Origin: Euglena gracilis | Lineage: Eukaryota > Euglenida > Euglenophyceae > Euglenales | NCBI GenBank assembly: GCA_039621445.1 | Contig: CP154956.1 | Span: 36,960,444-37,024,443 of the forward strand | Direction of reading: 5' to 3' | DNA: 64,000 nt | Shown: positions 53,351 to 64,000 of the stretch, piece after piece | How the letters are laid out: each line of letters starts with the position of its first letter | How positions within the stretch are numbered: position 1 is the first letter of the stretch | Program-made: the position numbers and the translations under genes | The notes under the pieces: model-generated | What the model saw: the letters and a program-made list of their open reading frames with translations, nothing else | Databases searched by the model: none | Told to the model about the DNA's origin: nothing

Positions 53351-53444
53351 CAACGCAGCAACCGCGACGCATATGTTTTCGGGAGGAGGGCACACGCCGG
53401 TGATGGGGGTTCCCTCTGGCGGACTGGAAAGGGAGTCTGTGACC

Positions 53445-53525
53445 CACCTGCCTGCCGTTCCGTTGCAGCCACAGCAAAGACACTCCCGGTGCTTTGATGC
53501 AACTCCACAACAATCAAAAACTGCA
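53445..53525 (-). CDS. Candidate Cys-rich exon (unassigned)
   Basis: After ctgcAG reads FDCCGVASKHRECLCCGCNG, TA. Seven cysteines in ~20 residues; no family recognised. A GTGGGT donor follows. Confidence 0.25.
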
Positions 53526-54054
53526 GGACGCGTGTCAGTATAAACCCATACCATCCGTTCATCTGATAAAAATGGTGATCTTTGATACTCGTGAACTCAG
53601 GAGATTGAGTAGGGGGGGGGGGCAGAAACATTTACTCTGAAAGGCCCTATTTGATTCAATTTCCATCGTGCCGTCCTGGTTTTTGAAGAGAATATGTCTG
53701 GTGTGTGGCTGGTTCTGATCTGTGATCCGCACACAGTTCATTCAGTTTCCCAAACGTTTCAGCTGGGGGGGGGGAGCAGTGATGATCAGCGGCCTCATCA
53801 CAGCGCTCGACAGGGCGGTCTCACAGACAGCGTTCCCTGCTGTCTTCAGACTTCTTTTCTACGGGCTGGCAGCCTTGGCAGGAAGCGTGGGGTGGCAAAC
53901 GAAAAGAACCCTGACTGTGCCGAGGGCCTCAACGGAGGGGGCGTAAAGGCGACAGGTGCACCCTTGCAGGTGGTGAGTGGTCTCCAGCTCATTGGCAGTG
54001 CAGAGGCCTCTGGTGGTGCGGGTGTCTACCGCAAAAATGGAATCCTAAGTTTTT

Positions 54055-55020
54055 GGTTGCCTCCGCGGAGGCTCCGGGATATATGGCAAAAAATGGGAAA
54101 ATGTTCCTCTTCCGTTAGTGGGGGGGCAGTGGGAAGGGGGGGGGAGATTGGCGACAACGCGTAAATTTTTTTCAGGCGTGACCCGTGTACAAAATTGGTT
54201 GCCTCCAAGGAGCCTCCGAGGAGGCTCCAAGGTAACCAACCTCCACGGAGGCTCCGAGGTAACCAGCCTCTGCGGAGGCTCCACGGCTCAAGTTTACCAG
54301 CCTCCGTGGAGGCTCCGCGGAGGCTCTTCAGAGGCTAAAGTAACCAGCCAGGCATTATTTTTTAAGGCGCCTTAAAAAACCTTAAAAAACCTTAAAAAAC
54401 CTTAATTTTTTTTTGCCAAAATGCCTTAAAAACCTTAAAAAACCTTAAAAAACCTTAAAAATATCACCCCGGGGAAGTTTTTCTTCCCTGTGATGACCTT
54501 AAAAAACCTTAAAAATTCTCTCTGAGAAAAAATTTCTTGCACCAAACAAATAATGGCATGTCTGAAACCCCGCATAAAGCCAGTCAATGCAGAAGCGGCT
54601 GTGAACAAACAATATGAAAACCGGATTGTTTGCCAAGGTTTCTGGCATTTGAGAGGTAGTGTGTGATGTTCAGTTGAAGTTGTTTTGGCCTCATCCGTTT
54701 GGCAGATAAGCATACTGAATGGATGACGTGCAAGGACCTGTGACTGTTGGACACTTCTCTGCAACAGCACTGCGTTACAAGAAACCAAAATTTGGCACCT
54801 GAAATACCCGAGATGTGTCGGGCCGGCGTCCATTTCTGGTTTTATCCATCATTTTCCCTTGAAAAACGTAAAACACACCAGTTGTTGTGCATAATTTGTG
54901 GGGAGTGAGAAAAAACTTTAAAAAACCTTAAAAAACGCCTTAAAATTTTTTGAGAAATCTCGCCTTAAAAAAATAATGCCTGTAGCCAGCCTCCAGCGCA
55001 GGCTCCGCAGAGGCTAAGGT
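54055..55020. repeat. CCTCCGCGGAGGCT palindrome cluster
   Basis: gcctccgcggaggctcc-type palindromes recur at about 54060, 54200, 54230, 54265, 54300 and 54995, many followed by (a/g)aggtaacc. The TIR element 54350-54981 sits inside this cluster. Confidence 0.75.
54350..54981. mobile_element. 632-bp TIR element with CCTTAAAAAA repeats
   Basis: caggcattattttttaaggc at the left is inverted as gccttaaaaaaataatgcctg at the right. Both subterminal regions carry tandem ccttaaaaaa decamers (54364-54520; 54905-54975). No ORF with recognisable domains lies inside, so it looks like a MITE-type non-autonomous DNA element. No clear target-site duplication. Confidence 0.75.
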
Positions 55021-57780
55021 AACCAAAACTTAAGATTCCACATTTGCCGGGATTCCCAGTGCAGAACCCCCCGAATGGCGGACCCCCCCCCCTGTCCGGT
55101 GACCTTTGGCTGTTTGTCTCCAGCCAGGAAGGGGGTCGTTGGACATGGGGGGGGGGCCCAGGTCGGCAAGTAATTGACGATAGGGGGATATGGCCATTTT
55201 TGGCTATTTTTGGCCACTTTTTGGCCAATTTCCATTTTTGACCCTGTTGGCCATTTTGCCCATTTTCATCCACTTTCAACATTTTCGGCCTCTTTGGACA
55301 TTTTGGCTGTTTTGTCCACTTATAACCGTTTTTGGCCAACTTATTACCCCCCCCCCCGGGCAATTGTCGCGCGACAAATCGGGCAGCACGGAGGGGGGTG
55401 ACAATTTCCCGGGGTGACAAATTGGCCGGCACAGCCAGGGGTGACAATTGCCCGGGGCGTCAATTGCCCGGGGGCGTCAATTGCCCGGGGGCGTCAATTG
55501 CCCGGGGGGGGGGGGGCAGGGGACCTCTGGTTGTTTGTTGCAACGTTGCACAATGTCTGGCCGCTTTCAATTTTTTTTAGGCCCTTCACACCAATACACC
55601 AAATGCAGCCATTTTGGGTAACCATTTCTCGGGGCTACTGGGCTTTTTTCTTGCCTTCTTTTTGGCACTTTCAGCCATTCTGTTGTGGCGTTTACCATCT
55701 TTGGCATTTTTGTGACAGTTTTTTTTTGCAGAAAAAGAGCAAAATTGCTTCACGCAATTCTTCCTATTCCTATGGAACCAACATCATATCCCAAAAGATC
55801 GCATCTGACTGGGGGGTCGTGGGATAGATGATAGTCGATTTGCCAGGATGCATTCTTATGGACAATGGATGAGAATCCACTGTGCATGAGAATAAAACTG
55901 CATTCCCCAGTGACTCCTCTGGGCTGTTCCCCATTGGGGTTGGCACATGATAACCCTCCCACCTGAACCCACTCAAACTCAAACACCAAAGCCTCTCGTT
56001 TCAACCCTTCACCAGGAAAGATGATGAAGGAAATAAATAACAGGGCACGTGTTCGGATACATCAGAAATGGCGTGACAAATCCGGTGGGATTTGCAATTG
56101 ACTGGTTGGAGGCCAAATAAATCACTTTACCACCTTGCCACAACAATGTGGTTGCTTGGGAAATCATGTTCATATGAGACTTCCGAGCGCACACTGGAAT
56201 ACGCCTTTCGAACCCCCCCCCCCATCAGCCGACCATCAAACTGAATCCGGGAAACACTGGAGGGTGGCCAGTGGGTGGTTCTCTAAATGATGCCATGCGT
56301 CCTTGGGAGAATTCTGATTCGATCTTCCACTGGTCTTGAAAATGGGGATTCCAATTCAAAAAAAAGGTCAATGGTCAAAATAGTTGGATCTGAATTTGAA
56401 GGGTTTGACGCCCTGAGTCAAACAAAAAGATGCACTGCACTGTTCACAGATCCAACGCAAATAATAGAACACTCGGATCCCAGGAGCAGCGTTCACCAAA
56501 GACCACGGAACGAAGACGGCCACAACTGTCAAGACGAGCAACAACAGAATTACAACTTGAAGAAGATCCGCATGAGAATGAACTCCAACCTTCCATCCAT
56601 CCATTGAGCAATCTGCGGAGAATCACATGGAAAAGCAGACAACCTCGGGATGCCTTCCAATAATTGAGTTCAAGTGCCTTAGGCAGCTCTCAAATACTGG
56701 AGAGGGAAATGGGCACCAATAAAAACTAGAAACAAAATATGGAATGAAAAAAAAAATGGAATTAAACAGCCATTCACATGAGTTGGTGGATGACTTGCAA
56801 AATGTATTTGTGTATTTATTACTGGATCTGAAACCAGTGATGATCAGGATGCCCCAAAACCGTCCAGGTGATCAATCTCTCAGGGACCTCAAAAACAATT
56901 TAACTCTTCAATCCCTGCCTGAGCACTGGGTTTGGCTGAGCATCCCCCGGTGCTTGAGTATTTTTTCCAAAGGCCACCTTCCTGGAGACCATTTTCTTTT
57001 GATGTATTTCCCCCATTTTACTTGGACAATTGCATATTTCAGGCAACCCGAAGGTCGACTTGGGAGATGCTGTTGGTTATTTACCTTTTTTCCATTCATA
57101 ATAAATTATTATTTATATTATTCAATTTCACCTCAAGCCTTCAAAGTTGAGAAGCTGATCCCAAAATGAAATGGGTTGCTTTTTCGGCGTGTACCAAAAT
57201 TCGAGCCTCCTTATCTCTTTACCTCCTTGTCTTACCCCCACCCGTGTTGTCGATATTGTGGCAGAATAACCCCTCCCCCGGTACTCGTAGGAATTTATCT
57301 GGTGCTACAAAAAAAGCTGGGTTCAAACTGGGTTACCGACTGTGAAATCACAGGCAATTTTTTGTTGCATACACACCCTTTTTTTTTGGAGGAGGTGAGC
57401 CCATCCGTGTGGGGGGGGGGCGCAGTTTTATTCCACACAAAGTATGTTCCTTCCACAACACGTTCAGAGGATACCTATGCCGCCCCCACCCCGACTAGCT
57501 ACAGCGAGACCTGGGCAGGGCAGTCCTTAACAAGTAAAAAATCCCGTCTCAGCACATTTAATGAAAAAACCCACAGGAGAAATGTTCAAATTTTGACAAA
57601 AAATGGTCAATTTAAGGGGGGAAATGATTTTTGGCATCTTTGCACCATCCATCCACCCAAAACGTCAAAAAATGCCTCTTTCTGCTTTTTAATTTTTATT
57701 TTTGCCATCCCTTAGGCCTAAGGCAGTCCCTCAGGGGCGGTCCTCAAGGGAAAAAAAAACTACCCATCCCTTATGGGCCA
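55020..57780. other. Non-coding region
   Basis: Holds ttttggcca-rich sequence (55180-55330), a short tandem array (55430-55515) and AT-rich sequence from 55800 to 57700 without supported genes. Confidence 0.5.
55430..55515. repeat. GCGTCAATTGCCCGGGG tandem array
   Basis: Four close copies of (g)cgtcaattgcccgggg preceded by related gacaatt(t/g)cccgggg units back to about 55395. Each unit contains the palindromes caattg and cccggg. Confidence 0.85.
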
Positions 57781-57789
57781 CCCTGGACC

Positions 57790-58165
57790 TGGCAGCAGGG
57801 GTTTCCTAAAGAGGGGTCCTGTGGGCCGGCTGGAAATAAGGTGCTGGATGGAAGAAACGTGCTGCCCGAATCCTCCCGGTCAGCCCGCGAGGGGGGGGGT
57901 GGGGCAGCAGGCTGTCAGCAAACCCGGCAGGCAAAAAAAAAAAACAACAACCAAAACCCCCAAATCCAGGACCGCTGGGGACCGAAAAATTCTGCGCTTG
58001 CCGAAAACTCTTCGGTCCAGCCCGGCTTAGCCGGTCCGGACTTTATTTCAGCGGACCCCCAGGGGGTCCTCAGCCCGGCTGGGAGCTGCTAGCTGGAAAA
58101 AAAGGTGCTGGCTGACTGGACCCCCCCCCCCCCGGGAGTAGTAAATTCATCTCCGGCTTCAAAAA
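57790..58165 (-). repeat. CCAGCCAGC-family repeat, copy R5 (inverted)
   Basis: On minus reads gaagccggagatgaattta, gggtccagtcagccagcacc, ttttccagctagcagctccc, ggggtccgctgaaataaagtc and, at the end, ccagcaccttatttccagcc. Same block order as R4. Confidence 0.65.
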
Positions 58166-58282
58166 ACCCCTTCCTTGGAGAAGCGGTACACGTGTATTGG
58201 AAAGGTGGAACAAGTGTTCCATCCTCCAGAGAACGAAGCACGGGACGCCACGCAAAAAAAGTACAGTTCGGTGAGTGGCCGT

Positions 58283-58328
58283 TCGGGAAATGAGCACAAA
58301 GTGCAATGGACGGCCGCAGGATGTGCAT
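58283..58328 (-). CDS. Possible small zinc-finger exon downstream of the helicase
   Basis: After gcgtcgAG reads VPHQCTSCGRPLHF before GTGCTC. A CxxCG motif would suit the C-terminal zinc-binding part of a ZNFX1-like protein, but nothing else supports it. Confidence 0.2.
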
Positions 58329-58397
58329 TGGTGCGGCACCTCGACGCGTGCATGCAGAGAGCGCCGAGCGCCGCTGAACGCAACCGGGGGCGGAACT

Positions 58398-59233
58398 GGG
58401 GGACGCCGCGAGGCGGCTTCCTGCGGGAGGAAGCATTATCCAATGGGGATGGTTGCTGCAGGTCAGCCCACTTCCCAGAGTCCAACGCTAGTGGCATATG
58501 CCCCATCAACCTCGGAGAACAGTTAAACTTCCAGCCCAGGGTATTCAAAACCAACCTCTTTTTGTCAATCCTGGATTCTGATTCCAGACAATGAAAACGG
58601 TGGCCAACTCGGGTGGCCCCAATGTGGTCAGGATCAGAATCCTTTGTTTCACAAAAAATGCGGGCACGACGCTTGCCACTTTGGTTGTACTCACGGTGCA
58701 ACACCCCCCATGCCATTGACAATGCCAACACAGGAACGGCCAATCTGTAGTTTTCGCGGGAAGACAGAAACCTTTTACAGTTTCACACACACACACACAC
58801 ACAGATGGGCGGATTCAAGAGAAATCATTGGTCAGTGCTTAAGCAATTGTCTGACTGGGGGACGGCGCGAGGCGGCTTCCTGCGGGAGGAAGCATTGCCC
58901 AATGGGGATGGTTGCTGCAGGTCAGCCCACTTCCCAGGGTCCAACGCTTGTCATATGTGCCACATCAACCTCGGAGAACAATTAAATTTCCAGCCCAGGG
59001 GATTCAAAACCAACCTCTTTTTGTCAATCCTGGGTTCTGATTCCAGACAGTGAAAACGGTGGCCAACTCGGGTGGCCCCAGTGGTCAGGATCAGAATCCT
59101 TTGTTTCACAAAAAATGCGGGCACGACGCTTGCCACTTTGGTTGTACTCAAGGTGCAACACCCCCCATGCCATTGACAATGCCAACACAGGAACGGCCAC
59201 TCTGTAGTTTTCGCGGGAAGACAGAAACCTTTT

Positions 59234-59278
<45 letters not shown>

Positions 59279-59303
59279 GGCGGATTCAAGAGAAATCATC
59301 ACA
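58398..59303. repeat. Direct duplication of ~0.44 kb
   Basis: Two copies (58398-58831, 58857-59303) sharing cgaggcggcttcctgcggga, atcaacctcggagaaca, ccaacctctttttgtcaatc and atgggcggattcaagagaaa. They differ by few substitutions and by the length of a terminal (CA)n. Confidence 0.92.
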
Positions 59304-59803
59304 ATGGACAGCTGTCGAAAAGAAAATAAAGGAGATCCCGCAAGGCGCAGCCGACCAAAGGCAAAGAGCTGAGCAGTGCTGAGAATGGCTCCAAGGCTTC
59401 AGGGGGAGGAGTGCTGAGGCAGGGCAGACCGCTGCATTGTGTGGGCTGGGTGTCTGCACGAAACACTCATCGGATCAGCACCAGAAGGTCAACGGTCCAT
59501 TGCCTGGTTCCATGAAAAACGGCAGAGAGCGGGGGCTTGCCAGCAGTTGTTGAAAGGCTCTCCCCTCACGGTAGGTGAGCAAGGTTGGATTCCAGGACCC
59601 ACAGGGTTTCTGGGATGGGAACCACAACAGCCCAGGGACTGGTCCGCATTTCTGGGCCTACGGCCAAGCCACACACACCACGACCATCACCCGATGGCGC
59701 ATCAAACCGTGGCGCCAACGGAATGGACTGCCCCGACAGAAATGGGAGGACGTGCGGGCAACTGCGGGCCGAGCTCCGGCTTCCGCCCTCCGCCGCCCCT
59801 CAC

Positions 59804-60240
<437 letters not shown>

Positions 60241-60326
60241 CATGCACACACACAACACACGCACGCACGCACACGCGCACACGCACACGCACAGGCACAC
60301 GCTCACGCACACGCACTCACACGCAC

Positions 60327-60365
<39 letters not shown>

Positions 60366-60625
60366 CGGAAGAGACAGAGCACGCCCTTCACGTTTTCAAC
60401 ACCAAACGGGTCCGGACCTCATTTTGGGCTATGTGATGCCACGTCCACATATGGCAGAACTTTCACGCTCCTGCTAAATAGACGCCCCACCCCGACGTGG
60501 GAAATTGTTTCCCGGCTGTCGCCGAGAGGCACAGGGAGAGACACGCCCCGCCCCCAGCCCAGGGGGAGGTCTGGGGGCATCGAGGCAGGGGCCGGGGCTG
60601 CGGCCCGACCGTAGGCGGTGGACAC

Positions 60626-60722
60626 CTTCTTCAGCACCGCGGCGTGGCCCGGCCGCAGGCACGTGAGCTGCACCGACGGGACGCACTTCACCTCCTGCAG
60701 CACCGCCTTCCACGGGGGGCTG
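60626..60722 (-). CDS. Helicase gene exon C
   Basis: Reads SPPWKAVLQEVKCVPSVQ, then LTCLRPGHAAVLKK, with a GTGTCC donor. The W of PPW corresponds to the W..l region after motif VI, and LTCLRPGH to the 'L.C.rH' start of the zinc-binding part. The junction with exon B is uncertain by a few nt; a stem between cagggctggccccgcg and cgcgggacacgctg can be drawn. Confidence 0.7.
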
Positions 60723-61141
60723 CGCTCCAGCGTGTCCCGCGTGGCCCCCCGCCTCGAGGGACGGGGGAGGACTGAACAAAGCTCTCACCCCCCCCCTCCA
60801 GTGGTTGGTTCTCCCGGGAAGCTTTTGCCAACCAAACTAGCAGGCACAGGGGGTGGACAGATTCTTGTGGGGACGGATCGGGGAGGGAAGGGAAGGGTTT
60901 GATGGCGTGTCGCGTGAAATACGTGGCCACTGGGTCCCAAAACCCTTCCAACTTTCGTTTTCTCTAAAAAGAGAGAGGATTGGACAAGACCACCAGCTCA
61001 GAAAAGCAGTGATGTAGAATAATGCGGGCAGTGTGTTTCCTTGGAGCAAACAGCAGCATATACCATTCTGGGAAAGCGCCACAGTGCAGTCAAAATCCGC
61101 CCAAGGTCAAACTTCACAGATGACTGTCCACCTCACACCCC

Positions 61142-62799
61142 TCAACCCTGCCACCCTGCGCTACGCCGTGCCACCCAACACGCACTCCGCAGATGAGCGC
61201 GGGGCCAGCCCTGGTCCCCGAAGATGAACAGCGCGTGGCGGGCCCGGGAAAGCGCCACGCACATCCGCCGCTCGTCCGCGAGGAAGCCGACGGACCACGT
61301 GCGGGCGCGGACCGTAGAGAGCAGCACCACGTTGCGCTCCGAGCCCTGGAACGCGTCGCACGTCGTGACCTGCAGCGCGTCGTCCTCCCCGCCGTGGGGC
61401 ACCGCCGCGATGCCCACCCTCTCCAGCTCCCCGGCACGCCCGCACCGCGCCGGGGCCTGGGATGCTGGCCGGCCTGGGTGGTGCTGGGGGCCGGCCGGCC
61501 TCCCGTGTGCCCCCGCCGGCACCCAAGCGAGGCTTCCATGCCTTGGCCCTCAAGGGCTCCGGGGAAACAAATGCTGTGATGCGGGGGGTAGTACGTCAGT
61601 TATTGGCCGACAGGGGGGAATTGGATGACTGGGCTGGAAAGCACTGGAGGTCAGTTGGGGGGGGGGGTATTGGGAAACTCGATGCCCCCGACCTTTGCGT
61701 GGGAAGAAATGTGCAGTGCGGCTAACACCCCAAACTAACTGGTTGGCAATCCTGGGCCGTGGGCCCGGGGCTCCACCTGTCCCCTAACCGGTTGGCAGGC
61801 AACAACCAACCAACCAAGAAACAAAAACGTTTTCTCGCGTGGGAGCCAGGCAGTACTCTTTCCCCCCGCCAGAAGCCAATGGCAGTGCGGGTGTGGGCCT
61901 TGGCGACCTCGGCGAGCTGGCCGCGGTACATGCACAGCACGACGAGGTCCGCCAGGCGGACGCCGCACGCCTTGACGAGGTACCCCGCGAACCGCGCCAC
62001 GAACGTGGCCTCCGTGCGGTTGAAGAGGCTGGTGCCCCCCGGCGACAGGGGCGTCGCGGCCCAGCAGAGGTGGGGGGAAGGAGGTTGGGGTGATGATGCA
62101 TGGCACGAAATGGCGGCAAAATGATTGGATGCGGCTCCATACCAGGCTTGTGTTTAATGAACTTCGCACCTCCCCCCGGGTGGGGCTCTATGGGCAGGCG
62201 GGAGGCAGCCTTGCAGATACTCAAAATTGGCATAAAAGGCAATTTCGGACACTTACAGGGGGAAAACTGTCAAAAATTCTGAAAATTTTCTGTGTGAAGC
62301 ACCACAAGGAGAAACTTGATTTTTGACTTTTGGGGGATGTACAACGCCAGGGTTACATATCCTACCCAAGGGTATACCCTTGGCGCTATAGCACACCTCC
62401 AGGCGACGGTGCTGGGGGCCCAAAAATAGCCATATTTAAAACCATGTTCAAAGAAAATTTGCCTGGGCACCGGGACCCAATGCCACTGCGGAGGGGGTGT
62501 GGGCGGGCACCAGGGTGGTCCTTAAGAGGAAAAAAGAAAACTCTGCTGTCCCAGCACTAAAAATCCACAGGGGAAAAAATGAGAGGACACTCGACGTGTT
62601 TCGGGAAAACAGGTCGACATCATGAAAAAAAAAATAATTTTTGGCATCCCTGGGCCTTTGCCAAACCACTCAAACATCAAAAAAATGCAATTTTCAGCTT
62701 GTTTGCTTGTTGCCACGTTCAAACCCTGGATCGGCCCTTGGTCGGCCCTTTGGCCCGGGGGGGGGGGGGGGGGTCCTTAAAAAAAAAAAAAAAAAAAAA

Positions 62800-62842
<43 letters not shown>

Positions 62843-62843
62843 A

Positions 62844-62878
<35 letters not shown>

Positions 62879-64000
62879 AAAAAACGAAAACCTTTCCTGT
62901 TACTTAAGGACCGTCCTGGCGGGCACCCCACAGCACAAGGAACCCCCCTGGTGTTGGTAAAAGGAGCCTGCTCCATTCTTCCGCAAGCAGCTCATTGAAG
63001 GGGGAAAATCCTGAATGAACAGAACAGACCAAAGATCGAATGGAGAAATGGGGGATTGTGAGACGTATCAGCAAAGAAACAATGAATTATGGAGAAAATT
63101 TGATTTGCGACATTTCTGGAGCAGTGTCCCTCAAAAAAAAAATGAAAAAAATATGTCTGACTGTTTGAGCTTTGACCTAATTGAAAGGCCTGGCCCTGGA
63201 CCAAACCAAAGACGAGCGACTGCTTCAAATAGTGAAAACACGCTGTCCCCCACAGTGGACGGACCATGACGCCAACTTTTGCTCCTCCTCGCTGCCCGTC
63301 TTTGCATGCTTCCTTCTTGTGATGGGATGCGCCGTGAAGTGAGATTGTAAAATACCCGCACAAAGCTGGAGGTCATGCGGAGAGGCCACTTCTGAAACTT
63401 GGACGGGACCCCCAAGTGGGGGGAGGGGCACTCAGCCACTGGGGGGGGGGGGGGAGTGGTACCACACACAGACCCAGGTGTTGCGGCCGTGTCGTGCCGG
63501 GAGGCCCCTGGCCCGCTGCCGCTCCTCCTCCCCCTTGGAGACGTGGGCGAAGAACAGCCGCTGCACGACGCCGCCCACCGCCGGGTGCTGCACCGCCAGA
63601 CCGGGGGCAGGCCGGCGCGGTGCCTCCCCCCCCCCAAATCCTTGTGGGTCCTCGGAGGCGTTCGGGTGCCCTGCGGGCGGAGGAGGGGCCCCAGCGCCCA
63701 CCGTTGGTTTGGGCCTTGGCGCTGTCAAATACCGACCTCAGACGGCAGGGGGCGGGGAAGCCAGCACTAGCCTGGCGGGGGGCACAGAGCGGCCGCTGCT
63801 CCAGCCGCCGGGCTTCCAGGCCCTCCGCGTCCTGCAGCAGCCCACTGTAGAACGGCCCCAGCCCCACCCGGGTCAGCAAGCCCCCCCCCCCCGTCCCAGC
63901 AACCAGCTAACAAGGCGGCTGGGTTGCCATGGGAGGTGGGCTCACATATGGTTGGCCGACCGTGGCCGCGGCCCAACTCATTTCCACTGACTGATTGGAT
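61142..64000 (-). CDS. SF1 (UPF1-like) helicase with NFX1-type zinc region, ZNFX1-like (partial gene)
   Basis: Gene-level entry; it continues to exon D at 59804 and enters from the right edge. It would be an ATP-dependent RNA (or RNA/DNA) helicase. Visible in order on the minus strand: FYSGLLQD (Y), RLFFAHVSKGEEE (Z), LFNRTEATFVARFAGYL and LADLVVLCMYRGQ (A), QVTTCDAFQGSERNVVLLS (motif V) and ADERRMCVALSRARHALFIF (motif VI, both arginines) (B), then exons C and D. 'CVALSRA' rather than 'NVALTRA' and the following Cys/His segment favour ZNFX1 over UPF1 or DNA2. Walker motifs lie outside the window. At least two nonconventional introns interrupt it. Confidence 0.78.
61214..61456 (-). CDS. Helicase exon B: motifs V and VI
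   Basis: Reads APARCGRAGELERVGIAA, then DALQVTTCDAFQGSERNV, WSVGFLADERRMCVALSRAR and HALFIFG. Acceptor tcccAG|gcc; the 3' boundary is unresolved within a few nt. Third positions are strongly GC-biased. Confidence 0.88.
61457..61907 (-). other. Conventional GT-AG intron of the helicase gene
   Basis: Donor GAG|GTCGCC after YRGQLAE and acceptor tcccAG before GCC, phase 0 on both sides. Confidence 0.75.
61908..62040 (-). CDS. Helicase exon A
   Basis: Reads GGTSLFNRTEATFVARFAGY, LVKACGVRLADLVVLCMYRG, QLAE: the 'S..N..EA' and 'i.vl..Y.gQ' blocks of SF1 domain 2. 133 nt, receiving one base to complete R from exon Z. Confidence 0.88.
62041..63513 (-). other. Nonconventional intron of the helicase gene (1,473 nt)
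   Basis: Coding strand: ggc-CAGGGGCCTCCCGG ... CCGCGACGCCCCTG-tcgcc, 12 of 14 positions paired. Excision joins EERQ-R-GGTSLFN in frame. It carries a poly(A) tract and dispersed repeats. Confidence 0.85.
62511..62912 (+). repeat. Dispersed GTCCTTAAG repeat with G-run and ~108-nt poly(A)
   Basis: gtggtccttaagagg (62513), a centre resembling 57520-57700 (ccacagg.gaaa, ttttggcatc, tcaaaaaatgc), a run of ~16 G, tcctt and poly(A) 62779-62886, then ttacttaaggaccg, the inverse of ggtccttaa. Confidence 0.6.
63514..63602 (-). CDS. Helicase exon Z
   Basis: Reads GLAVQHPAVGGVVQRLFFAH, VSKGEEERQ and part of R: the segment before domain 2 strand (family: 'v.f.....gE'). Both borders are nonconventional; phases agree. 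Confidence 0.8.
63603..63777 (-). other. Nonconventional intron of the helicase gene (175 nt)
   Basis: Coding strand: cgc-CAGGCTAGTGC ... GCGCCGGCCTG-ccccc; eight Watson-Crick pairs and two wobbles of eleven. Phase 0 on both sides (LCAP+GLAVQ). Confidence 0.7.
63778..63868 (-). CDS. Helicase exon Y
   Basis: Reads VGLGPFYSGLLQDAEGLEAR, RLEQRPLCAP, with FYSGLLQD equivalent to the 'FY.g.L.d' block after motif III. Its 5' border has ctg-acccg|, the usual nonconventional 3' pattern; the upstream exon is outside or not recognised. Confidence 0.7.

Overview
The window comes from the nuclear genome of a flagellated eukaryote, most probably a euglenid. Two kinds of spliceosomal context coexist in the same genes: ordinary GT-AG introns, and introns without GT-AG whose positions +4..+6 (usually CAG) pair with positions -8..-6 (usually CTG). 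That is the published signature of euglenid nonconventional introns. Placing the junctions by this rule restores reading frame and protein alignment at ten introns of a dynein gene and at two introns of a second gene on the other strand. The species is not identified; the long C/G homopolymers, microsatellites and abundant repeats fit a large, repeat-rich genome.

Layout. (1) 353-19514, plus strand: the last 26 exons (about 1,328 residues) of an axonemal outer-arm dynein heavy chain of the gamma type (ODA2/DNAH5/DNAH8 family), from the microtubule-binding stalk to the stop codon. The gene enters from the left edge. Its introns carry several dispersed repeat families. (2) 19515-21793: spacer with a 57-bp tandem duplication and small relics. 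(3) 21794-47239: a cluster of four DIRS-type tyrosine-recombinase retrotransposons separated by satellites and solo ends. C1 (21794-26361, minus) is nearly intact, with terminal inverted repeats, an internal complementary region, gag-like, RT/RNase H and tyrosine-recombinase reading frames. C2 (28336-38429, plus) is split by a 6-kb insertion with about 0.57-kb direct terminal repeats. C3 (40119-42618, minus) has lost RT/RNase H. C4 (about 42867-47239, plus) has its terminal extensions swapped relative to its coding strand. (4) 47240-59800: sparse region with repeats, a TIR element and a few unassigned Cys-rich or hydrophobic candidate exons on the minus strand. (5) 59804-63868, minus strand: partial gene for a UPF1-like SF1 helicase with an NFX1-type zinc-finger segment (ZNFX1-like), entering from the right edge.

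The dynein would act in the ciliary outer arm and the helicase in RNA metabolism; no operon-like relation is implied. I found no tRNA, rRNA, CRISPR array, attachment site or prokaryotic feature. Most long open frames in the window (His/Val repeats, antisense of RT, C/G-run frames) are compositional artefacts.
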